64,000 nucleotides of DNA, taken from contig JAZGTH010000001.1 in assembly GCA_036877525.1 (NCBI GenBank), positions 9,866,001 to 9,930,000 of the forward strand. The letters run 5' to 3'. This DNA comes from Chromobotia macracanthus. Taxonomy: Eukaryota > Chordata > Actinopteri > Cypriniformes > Botiidae. Of this stretch, positions 15,201 to 27,641 are shown piece after piece. Every line of letters starts with the position of its first letter. Position 1 is the stretch's first letter. The position numbers and the translations under genes were made by a program. Under the pieces are notes generated by a model. That model saw only the letters and a program-made list of their open reading frames with translations. It had not been told where the DNA came from and made no database searches.

Positions 15201-18200
15201 TGGGGTGAGAGATCAGAGAACAAGCATTAATCTAACTGTCTCTCTGTAAAGATCCACACAGTTTCAATGACCTCCGAATTGCTCCCTGAACATGTTAGCA
15301 TGGTGGCAAGGCTGATCTTCAGTTAAGAAAATTCATTAACAGCTGCAACACTGATTATATACTGATTGTATCCTAACACTGCAACTCAAAACAGATGGCC
15401 AGATGTATAGACAATCAGATCAAGTCCAGGGCAAAACATTAATACACAAACAAAAGAAATCTTAACATCACTATCTATAACCCCAATAGACATGCAGCGT
15501 TAGTATAGTTGGTGACCTGAGTTTTAAAGCAGCAAGTTACATAAAAAAAACCATTTCCTACCACCACAAAGTATAACAAAAATGTGCCGTTATTATTCTG
15601 TCCACATTAGGATTTTTTCGAAAATGTTGCAAAGCAACATTTTGTTTGCCCTTTGCTTTACCAATTAATTCTGCATCACTCTGCCCAAACAAACTGTTGG
15701 CTCCACATAAAACCATTAATGGCATTTCAACAAAACTAGTCCTGAAAGTATCTTTATTAAAGAAATAAATACAGTACCAAAAGGTTGTCAGAGGAACTAT
15801 TGGCTGATATTTCACTAATAGCTTGTAGCAAACCAAGCTTGGCCAGTGCTGGGTACCAGAAAAAAAACATTACCCAAAGGCTCTTCCCATTAAGATGTTA
15901 AACAAGCATGAATATGTTTGCCAGGCCTGGCTCTAGACTCACTGTCATAATATGAATTATGCATTTTCCCACTATGCAAACATACATAGATCATTGGTAA
16001 GTCTGTACTCACTTCCTGATGACTGGCAATTAACTTTTCAAGAAAGACTAATAACACATTTGTGTCCTAACCAAAACATAAATCAACAAAATATCTCAAA
16101 ATGACATTACAAGTCGTAATGGATTTGTAATTGATATTTTCTCTTTGAAATCACTACTTTAAAATCAATGACCTGGATATATTTTATAAGACTGTGGGGA
16201 AAATTACATCAGTCTTTTGAAAATTAATAAGCAATTATTCCCATAATGAGAAAGCTTAAAGATATTTAAAAGAAGAAACAATGGGATCAAAAATAACATG
16301 AGCCTGACTTAAACCCATGTTTCTCTGCATGTGTACACCTGGTGTTACTGAGAATTCTTTATTGTAATGAATGTGTTGTATCCATTGTTTTTTCACAAGC
16401 AACATGTTTCAGTGTATTCCTGGAATAAGGAAAACTAAGTGAATAAAATCACTAAATGTGAGAGAGACTCTGAATGTTACTTTTAGCAAATCACACAACC
16501 ACATGTTCAGTCATGTCCTAACGTTAACCCAGTACAACACTGAATGAAACCTAATGAAATTATAACAACAATCAAAAAATCTAAACAGCATACACATGGG
16601 ACAAGGGAAGCCAAGATTCCCTGGGATAAGACCAACATGCACTCAACAGTGGAATGTAAATCTTATGCTCTCTGAAGATCTCTTCAGAAGTCCACTTTGG
16701 TTTGGCTGGTTTATGAAGTGGCTTTACTGAGATGGCGTAATGATAATGCTTTTGCTGAGTTCTTCTGCTTGCAATCGAGGTTGGTGCCCAGTCACGTTGC
16801 ACGGGCTTACTGTGACTAACAAATACTCCAACCAGGCCAACTCATTTGAATAAAAGGATGGTGGAGGAAGCTTTTTCTCCATTGTTATGGAAATATACCG
16901 ACAGTAACACAGAATAAATGACTTTTTATTAACTAACGATAAACACTGCACCTGCAAAAATAACAGCAGAAAAATGTTGTGTGGAATATGGTGCATGATC
17001 ACAGTATATCACATGTACTTTTATCTACAGATACGTTACAGGATCATGGCATATCACGTGTACTTTTATCTACAGATACATTACAGGATCATCATATATC
17101 ACGTACTTTTATCTACAGATACGTTACAGGATCACGGTATATCACGTGTACTTTTATCTACAGATACGTTACAGGATCACGGTATATCACATGTACTTTT
17201 ATCTACAGATACGTTACAGGATCACGGTATATCACATGTACTTTTTCTACAGATACGTTACAGGATCACGATATATCACGTGTACTTTTATCTACAGATA
17301 CATTACAGGATCACGGTATATCACGTGTACTTTTACCTACAGATGCGTTACAGGATCACCATTTATCACGTGTACTTTTATCTACAGATGCGTTACAGGA
17401 TCACGATATATCACGTGATAGATGCTGATTGGTCAGTACAGCATTCCAGCCATGCAAAAATTAAGTAACATCACAAGCAAGAGTGCTGTTGTATAATACT
17501 GATTCAGTACAACACCTATTCATCCAGCTTCAGTCTACATCATGGCATCATGTGCGGCATCCAGAAAGGCCAGGTTTACTTAAGTAATATATTGTGTTGT
17601 AAAATATGGATGAAGATATGGAATTGTAATGATTGTTTGTGCCATGCGGGAAACAGTTATTTATAAGCAAGAGTAATTATCTTTATGCCCTTGAGCAAGA
17701 CAATAACACCCATGTTACCTCCCCAAAGTAAGTGTTTTGTAAGTTGCTTCGGGTAAAAGTGACTACTAAATGATTTTACTTACTAAATAGGTTTAATAAG
17801 GTACACCTTTAATGCAATATATAAAATCTAGATTCTTCTGTGTTATTTCAAGAGGTCCGATCTGAGACTTGAGTCTTAATTTAAAGCCAGCGAGGCATCT
17901 TTAAAATTCCACAATGAATTATTGCTTATTATCATGTAACATCTTGAATTACAAGTGATAAAGCAGGTTGCAATGCTGTGGAGTGATTACATTGAATCAT
18001 ATATCGCTAGTGGAGGTCTAGGCACTCTGTGTATAGCCTAAGAGCACAAGCTCTCATGCCAGTGTATGTAACATGTGCCAAGACCTTGAGCTGACTGCCA
18101 CAGAAATAACCCATCAAATGGCTTTGTTCAAGTGTCTGAGTGCACTGCTGATACCCATCAATCTTCTGATTGGCTATTAAACTACAGCAGGTGATATTGG

Positions 18201-21200
18201 GCAGAAATGCATCTTGACTCATTTTTATTCTGAACTATCATCTAACTAAGATTTAACTATCCCACCAAAACCACACTTGGATTACTTGATCCTGTAGACT
18301 GCTGGCTTCTTCTCCTGCCAGAAATCCTTCACGAGCATTAAGCTCTGCTGCATGGGAACAATGACAGTCTCCACGCTCAACTGATTCAATATACTGCCAG
18401 TGAATGAGGATCCTTTGTTGAAGAAGCAGATGGAGCATCATGAGACACACAAGCAGATGGAAAGACAGTCACAATACAGTAAAGCTCGCAGATCAGCTGC
18501 TTTGGTATTAATGAAAAACCAAAAAACCAAACTTCTAGCTGTATTTTATATAAAAAAAAAACAATTAACTTCACTAAGTGATTTCTTTGGAAAACAATTA
18601 TGGTCATTTAAACATCCCATGATAACTGTTTTTAGAGCACTGAAACACAAACAGAAATAACAAAATTTAGCCTTACATGAGAAAAACATGACCACACATT
18701 CATTATGCTAATTAAACACAGCTACTAATATATAAAAATAAAATATAAGAAAAAATAAACTATTTGATTGCTGACCAATCTGAGTAATGTTTGGAAAACC
18801 TGTTTGAAATAATTTTTAATCTAAATTTTTAATCTCTTAATTAAATTTAGCTTTACTGTCATATAAAATGAAAAGTGAAAATAAGTCAGTTTTCCTTTGC
18901 TGTTTTTGCTGTTGTCTTTCTGTAAGTACAGTTCTCTCTCTCTCACGTATGACTTTCTCCATCAGGAGGTGGCTTTTTTAAGGAATGTCAGTGGGTTTCT
19001 TACATTACGCTCCATCTTTAATCTTGACTTTTCACATGGGAGTTCCCTTCATCTGGATTTAAGTGTGGCAGCAACCATGTTTGTGATGGGTTTGGTCCAT
19101 GTGGACCCAAATTGCTCTTTTCCTCCACCACCCACTGAGAGAAAGTGCAGGCAATTATATTAAATTCTTCCCAAAACATCTTTTACTCAATAACAACAAA
19201 CTGACATCTATATTGAATCATAATAAATAGGGTTACAATCTGTCTGCTTCCTTTAGACCTCTTTTACTGGACAATAAGGAAGCAGAGAATCAGATCTTCA
19301 ATGAAAAAGTAAATGTACATGTACCATTTTTTCTTAAGGTACATTTGAGTACCGTGTACAGTGAAACCCACTAGACATTTTAAAAATTACAATAGTGTTA
19401 TTATCTGATACTAAAGTACTAACGCAGTACATTTTGTAAGGGATTGTATACACGGTACAGTACATAATTATATAATAATTTACTACCACAGTATATAATA
19501 AAAGTATCATGAAATTACCATCTGAAATCATAACTCTACCAATGTTTCACAGTATTTCGTTAAGGGTGTTTTTTGTTAAGGTTGCAGGGTGAGTAAAAGA
19601 CATATTTCTGAATATTTTTTGTTTGTCTCACTAAAACTGGTACCATGCTGTACTGTATACAGTCATCATAAGGAGATATTTTATTCTTCATACATGTCTG
19701 TGATGTTTATAAATGTTTATTGCCCTCTTTTAATTGTTGTATTACTACTGAGATAGTCACTGTTGAGAAAATCTATGCGCTGAGATGTGCACACATGACT
19801 GTGTGAGGCAGGAGAGAGCAGCAATGTGGTTTCTCAAAGGGCTGATTTAGCCCTCTGGCCTCACAAGCTGACACTCTTCTGTGTCCTCAGCACAAATGTG
19901 AACTTGGGAAAAAGTCTGCAGTGTGTGTCCTTTGCTTCCAAAAGCAATTGCATTCCAAGTCGGATAAAAGCTTCTGACAAATGTATAAATATATATATAT
20001 AAATATACATTTACATATACAACTATACATTTGTAGTACACTACAACAACTGTACGGTGGACACACCCTTCTAATTACCAGGTTTGGTTAAGACAGTCTT
20101 AATCTTACATCATACATTGACATTCTGTGTACTGTGTACTTTCATCATTGTGGCAACAGTTTGGAAGAAACCTCACTGATGCTTTTGTCTAAATCCCTGC
20201 GGTTGTGTTCCAACATCCATTGGAAAGCAGAAGTGCTTCCAGAGGACCAGCTCCCTATTAATGCCAATGGTTTTAAACTTAAATGCTCAACAATATGTAT
20301 GGGTGTAATGTATATATATATTTTGGCCATATTGTTTATTTTGGTAATATTGTTTTATGGTATGGTTTTTCTGGACATTACCATGATGTAAATGTTTTAA
20401 GATTCATTGAAGTACCATGTAAATACATGAATAATCATACAGTAATATATATCAGCAGCAGGATATCACTGTACTGTAATGCCAGAATACTTTTTGTAAG
20501 GGAATAAATCTGAATTATGCTAAATGAATTCAGCGGCCCTCAGCAATATCTGATTATTGTTCTTTGCTTCCCACAGTATGTGGATGAGTTGGATTTTAGT
20601 CTCTAATGCTACACTCACGCAAACTCCAGTTTTAACACGCGTTTCAAGGCAGCTAGACAAAGCCTTCTGCTCAGATTCTGTTGATTCGAAAAGCCACTCG
20701 CCTTCCACATTCTCTTTCCTCCTGCTCATGATAAAATCAACGGAGCCTCTATTGTCTAGAGCAGGGTGTAATGAAACCTAATCAGTATGACTCATCTTTG
20801 GGGCAGGGACAGAGCAGGATGGGGTCCATAGCCATTGTAAGCTTTTAATTCATCAGAAGTCCGGTTTCACATCATGCAATAGTCTCCACACAAAATGACA
20901 CAACACGTCAGCCGACTTCAGTGCAATACAATCAGAGATCAGATGGGATTGTAAAGGCTAACAACACATAGCTAGCTAACTTTCACAGTAGCAGACACAA
21001 TTTATTAAGTCACAATTTATTGTAAGCTTTGTAGACTTGGCTTGTTGGCTCGCAAGGAATGCTCTCGTCCTATTGTAAGTCACTTTGGATGAAAGCATCT
21101 GCTAAACGACTAAATGTAAATGCAAGTCTAAGTGACACTCTCTGCAAATATGATTTTTGTATATTTAAACAAAGACATTTTTTTAAAGCATTCAAGGTAC

Positions 21201-24200
21201 AAATCCCATGTTTTTGTTGAGAGATGTAATAGACAAAACACTGCAACATGAAATTAATCTAGTCCAAAAGTAGCTACTTTTTTCCACATCAAATTCCATA
21301 AGTCAACAATGTATTGATGTTTTTGCTATTTTTTTCAATCATATAACACATTCTTTAATTCATGAAATAACACCACATCTAGTTTTGCCAAACCAGCTAG
21401 CCTCCTTGAGTTGATAGTTTTATTTATTTATTACTCAGTGTTTTAGCTATATTTACATTTTCCCCAAACTTTGATAAAAAGCTGTAACTGTATATAAAAA
21501 AATAAAAAAAATTTTAGTTTGACCTCCTGATGCTGTCAATCAACATTTTCTAAAGGTCAAAAACCTTCTTTCACTGACCATTTGTTAAAAACGTCCCCAA
21601 GTATTACCAAAGCTCTTTTCAGTAAAACACAGAAACTCATCTGTTGTACTGCTGTCCTCTGAGAGCAGCTCATGCTCAGCCTTCAGCTATTAATGCTAAT
21701 GTAGCCAATCAGCTCTGAGCTCATTACCAGCATGTCTGCTGTCTGAAAGATACAGACCACGGTGAGCAGCACAGCTCATTCAGATGAGTCATCTCATGCT
21801 AGGCCCTGACACACATGAAATCACAGCCAAAGTATATGTGACCATTTAGAAAAATGATTTCATTATGAAATAACATTGCCAGATTTTATTTCCTTTACCT
21901 GTCACAGAAATTCTCTCACGTACATTAAACACACACTAACATATTAACATACTGGGTGCAGAAGGCCCTTTTCTATAATGTGTCACACGCACGTCTTGAT
22001 GACAGATGTTTTCCCTGTTATATCATAGCCAAGGTCCATTCAGAGAGTCCTTAATCTGTCCATCCTGCCACGGAAGTAATGCTTTTAATCACTCCACAAA
22101 GACCCCACAGCAAGGCAATAAATTGCTTTTTCCTTTGGCTACTGTTTGCATAATGGGGCTCTGTAGAGTCATATATGGAAATACAAGTTCAAGTAACCTT
22201 CATTCAAAGGAAGACAGCATAGATGCTCAAGAACAGAACGAATGAGTTTTTGTTCAGGCAGGCTGCAAAAATCACATTTTGGTGAAATGGGCTGTCTCAA
22301 ATCCCTTTAGGTTTTTGTAGAATAACAAAAAAACTTGTTTCTTTTGGTTTACCAAACCAAACAACATCCATATTGTGGTAAAAATCTGATTTTTTAAACA
22401 GTCTGAACCATTAGCTAGTTTAAGTTGGTTTCTTCTTGTCATTTGGGACTGCGTGTGCAAAGTGTGCAGTCTTGGCTGGAGTCTGAATACTCATTTCTTT
22501 CATACATTCATTTCATCCTAGACAGCTATTTGACATTTAGTATGTAGTATATAGTAAATGAGTGAACAATTCATCAGTTTCTGATTTATGATACATTTAT
22601 GTGGCTCATGAGTTCAGTGCTATGGTGAATATCATGACAGACAGGAACATTTTACCATCCTCTCTTTCCACATTAACAGCTACTCTCATCTGTATCAGAA
22701 AGTCTCTTGGCATCATGCTGACACTATAGCAACCAACCAACAGAATATACCGGATACTGATACTACATAAACAAACAGATCAAATTTTAAAATGTTGATA
22801 TACTTGCAAAATGACAGTGTGGATAATCAGTTCTAAAGATCAGTTCTGACATCCACATTTATAGGCAAAATTATATGCAGTGCAAACTATGTTTGAGAAA
22901 CATTATCATAACTTATGTTTGGAGGGGGAGCAGGAAAAGCCACAATAAGTCTCTGCAAATGGTTAATCAATAAGTAATAGGAAGTAAATTAATAAAACAA
23001 GAAAAAAATCCCAAGTGTTTTGGGACCACCCATTTCCTGTCTGTGTATGGTAAAAACAGATTAGTGGAAGTGATGGAGAGAGAGGAGCATGTGTTTAATG
23101 GCTTCCTCTTCTTTATATTGCATTAGACATACAAAGCAGTATTCTATTTCCCTTGAAGATCTTTAATGTAGTGGCAAAACCTGTCCGTATAATTTCTGTA
23201 ACTGTTTCAAAGTGCAAACCAGCAGAGGAGAGGAAGGAAACTAAGGTAATGCTCTCCAGCATTGTAAACAGGAAATTATTTGTGAAGTATTTTGCCGCTC
23301 TGGGCCCAGCATTTCCCCTACTAATACCACTGGTCTTGAATTCACAAATAACCAACAATAGTACCAACATATCTGAATAGTACAACACGTCATTCAACCA
23401 ATGTATCCAGTACTATGATCTATACTATGTAGTACTATGTTTTTTAGATGTAGGACCATAGTAATATTATAGGTTTTTGGGCATGTACAGTACCATGGCA
23501 AAACAATGTTTTTCAGACATGTTCATCATGGTAGTAACACAAGTACCTTGGTGTACCATGTAGAATGCATATGGTAATCGCTCAGTATAGCACTGTAAAA
23601 AAAAACGTTTAATCAATTTGGCTGCACAAAATATTTCAACTTACTCTTTGTAATCTTGAGTGGTCTTGAGTTGCTGTAACTTTTAAGAAATTGTTGAAAA
23701 ATTGCTTAAACTATTTTTAAAAATTATACCAGTCAGGATTTAAAATTTTATGTTGAAATGACTTGCCATTTAGCCGAATTGATTAAACTTAATAATTTAA
23801 GGCAGCAAAGGTTTTTTTTCAGTGTGTAAATTCCTGTCTGAGAAAACTACCATGGTATTACTACTGGATACACTGAGTATCAGTCGGTTTCCTTTGCCTG
23901 TGCCTGTACAGATCTTCACTGTCATTTTTTGTGTTCTATAGTTCTCATCACTAAAGCCTGTTTCACCAATGCAGCCATCAGATCTTTGTATTTATTCCTA
24001 CTATCTGAATCTTTTTTCAGATACTTCTGTAAGAGCATATTAACCACTGCAACACACTTTGTTTCTTAATGTCTAAACTTAATTTATTTCTCTCCCTGGC
24101 TGTTTACCTTGTCTTCCTCTATTGTGACTGTGGTGGCAAATGAGGAAACAGGGATCTGTTAATCCAGGGTCATATTCGGCAAACAGTTCTAATCTGGGGC

Positions 24201-27200
24201 CTCTATAACCAAAGGTTTAAACACCCACACACAAATAAATAAAGCTCTGCAAACACATGAACACAATGAGGCAAGTGTTAAAACTGGTGTAAACAAGAAA
24301 TGCCACACTAGCTAGAATGGCTAAATATCTGAGCTAATGTACATTTAATTCTCTATAAAATATCAACACCTGAATCCATGACATTGTCATTTGATTTTTA
24401 AATACATTTAGTTTGGCTAATCAAATTAACATACCTTTGCTGGTTCCATGTACAGTATCAAACCACCATGCAATATCAAACAAACTTTCTCCATCAACAG
24501 TATAATTACATTACTAGTGACACACTTTTGTAGTTACACAGATATTCAGATGTAAGGCTGATGCATATGCCCAAAACAATGTATCTTCAAATTCTGAATA
24601 CACTTAATTATGCAAGGAGTCCATTCTTATTTGGCGAAGTTCATTTTAGTTCTTTGACCAATCTATTGTTGCCTGCTGAACAAAGGCACCCATTCTTCAA
24701 AGCATGCAGTGTTTCTGTAGTAGGGGGTGAGAGAGTGTTATCACACAGGACTGAAAGCCCAGTGGGCTTCTTTTGATGTGCAGAGAGGCACAGACACGGG
24801 GTTCTAACAATCACCCATGTAGATTTAACCACTAGTCCACTGGTGCCTATGTCTTGTTTAAAATGTTACAAGCTTATGTATAGTAGCTTATGATAATAGC
24901 AATACATTTCAAGGCTGATTTTAAACACATTTGATAGTCTACTTTGATAGATAAACAAATCTGATACTTGATGTCCAATGTAAATTTTAGGTCCTGAAGC
25001 AAAACCATTTGAGAAATTGAGAACAACCACCAAATTATATCACCAAACTTCCTTTCTGGAACTTTCTGCAACCTGCGCTGTGCTTAGTGTGTTTGATGCT
25101 GAAGAACTGTGATAGCAAGGATGCTTCCAACAACATGGGACAGTAAAGAGATTTTCTCCCACAACCATTGTTTGCTTTAGCCTGCTGGGAAATATGGTAC
25201 TGCCCTAGCCTCAGTCCCATCTACTGCCAAAACAACCAAAGCAGGGCTCTGTCTCATTGAGAGTCCTTTTACATACTGTATGTGTGCACTTCCTCCTCTG
25301 CAATCTATCAGATTGAGATGTATTTGTGTGTTGATGTCAATATTGCTTTTCTTTAAATTTTTACTTTTAGGATTGGTTATGTAATTCTTAACAGTTGTGC
25401 AAGTAATTAACTGATTTTGCTCTTTTCGTGTTCTGTACTGGTACAGAAAAACAGTTAAAAACATTTAAAAACATTTCTATATTCTACTATTCATACAAAT
25501 ACTTATAGAATATGTAGAGGATGGGGCCTTAATTTAATATTCTTTAAAGCATATTTATATTTTAGTATAGTAGTCACATTGCTGACCTCCTTTCCTAAAT
25601 GTTAAATTAATTTTTCTGTAGCTGTTACAAGAGAAGTTGTGAAATATTAGTTTTCTTTCTGTAGTTGTAGCTCGTCTGGTACAAAACAGTGTTAACAATT
25701 CCATGATTATGGGTTCGAATGTTTCAAAGACAAATCTTAAATGCACTGCCAGATGCATAAATGTACATATTGCTGACTCAAGCCTACTGTATATACATTT
25801 CTGCTATTACTTACTGTAATTCTGTAAACCTCCTCCACTAAGTAACAAATAAGCACTGATGCTAGTCATGTGCAAAATGGAATTATTCTTTTACGACTCC
25901 CATGTGGCACACAGACATAACTCTCCAGTTAATACTCAAACAGAATACAGGAAACAATTTCACCATTTCACTTGTACCAGTGCGTGTCTTATCAATTGTC
26001 AGGGGTCATGCAGAATATCTACAATTTAGCAATAGTTTCCACCAGTAAATTGTGGCATTGTAAATGTAATATAAAGGAAACTGTTATACATGTTATTACC
26101 TTGTATTTCCTTTGTATTACTCAAATTGGATCATATATATAAATAGGTAAAACCATATATTAAAGTTAGTGTAATTTTACGTACAATCCGGTTTATAAGG
26201 CTAACTTCATCCTCATGGAGAAATTGTGTACATGCCTACTTCTGTGCATGACACGGGGTTGGGTGGGAATAAACCTCCACACTGATGTACAGGAAATACT
26301 ATTTACAACAGGTACTATTTAAAGCAGTCTATATAGCAGCGCTTGTATTTTAAAGCATAGTCTGACCCCACACAGACCTTCCAGGGGTCACCGCCATGAG
26401 TGTCATCAACTGAGCAGAGCAGCCACATCATGGGGAATGTGTGGACACATTGTGGTTTTGTTTCAAAATGTGTTGGATTGGAATGTGCATTGGATATTGG
26501 ACCAGCACTGGAAGAGCATTCAAAATGTAATATGGAAGACAGGGACATTTAGACTGCAGTGTATGTCATTGAGCTAGCAAAAAGCACCACTTTGTGTACG
26601 GTACCTTTAAGACATGATCTAAAAATTTATAAAAAATATTAGTTTGATTAACACAATAAAAATGATATGCTTGGTATAATTACTTTGGAATCACGAGGTT
26701 AAGAAATGTCAACACAGTAACATTCCACCATAATGAAAAATGTTATGTTATTATAAATTCAAGCATCATAAATGATCTGGTTTGGGGCTTCATATAGCTG
26801 ACGTTTATGTTGAGTGATCCATGAGCGAATTATGAGGTTTAAGAACCTTGGGGTTGCAGTGAAAGGATGGGAACAGAATAAACAGAGAAACCAATACTGT
26901 TTCTACCAAAAATTATTTGAGGAAAGAAACAAACCAATATTTACCTGTAATTACAGCAAAACAGAACTTAAATAGTCCAATCCTAATGTTTTTGCAATGT
27001 AACAAATTCAGGGCCACTAAATGGATTCTAAACAACTCATTACCTATAGGACTTTTGACTGATACATTCTTAGAAAGTCTTTCAGCCCTTCTCAGCATTA
27101 CAGCAGAGTTTCTCTCATACCAACATGAATATGAACCCACTAAAGTAGTTAATTATTAATATGTTCGGTATTTTTTGCAATTTATCTAGAGGGCATATCC

Positions 27201-27558
27201 ACTTGAACCAGCTAGACAGTCACGGTTAGACAGCTTGGAGTATTTGCCTTGCTGTATAGGGTGAAGGTATTGTAATGAAAACATGAGGTGAAGAAGATTA
27301 CCTTCCTATTTTACACTTTCAGGTAATCCATGTATAGCCAGCCCAGCTAAGCCTGTGCTAGCCACACCAAGAGATCCACCTCAAGTCACAGCTATTTAAA
27401 GCTGAAGTGACCGTATCACTTTTTGCTGCTGCGTTGTTACTTAACACCTCGACGCCTAAGCTCTTTAACACACAAGAACACACAATTATGACAATAAAGC
27501 ACACAATGAGCCACAGTGATACACCCACAGAAGGAATATCTATCCATCCATCCATCCA

Positions 27559-27641
<83 letters not shown>

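Noticed and set aside
16974..17468. Three overlapping open frames of 90-164 codons with [12 protein letters not shown] repeats
   Set aside because: They arise because the 45-bp minisatellite unit lacks stops in every forward frame. There is no start context, no family match and no splice signal.
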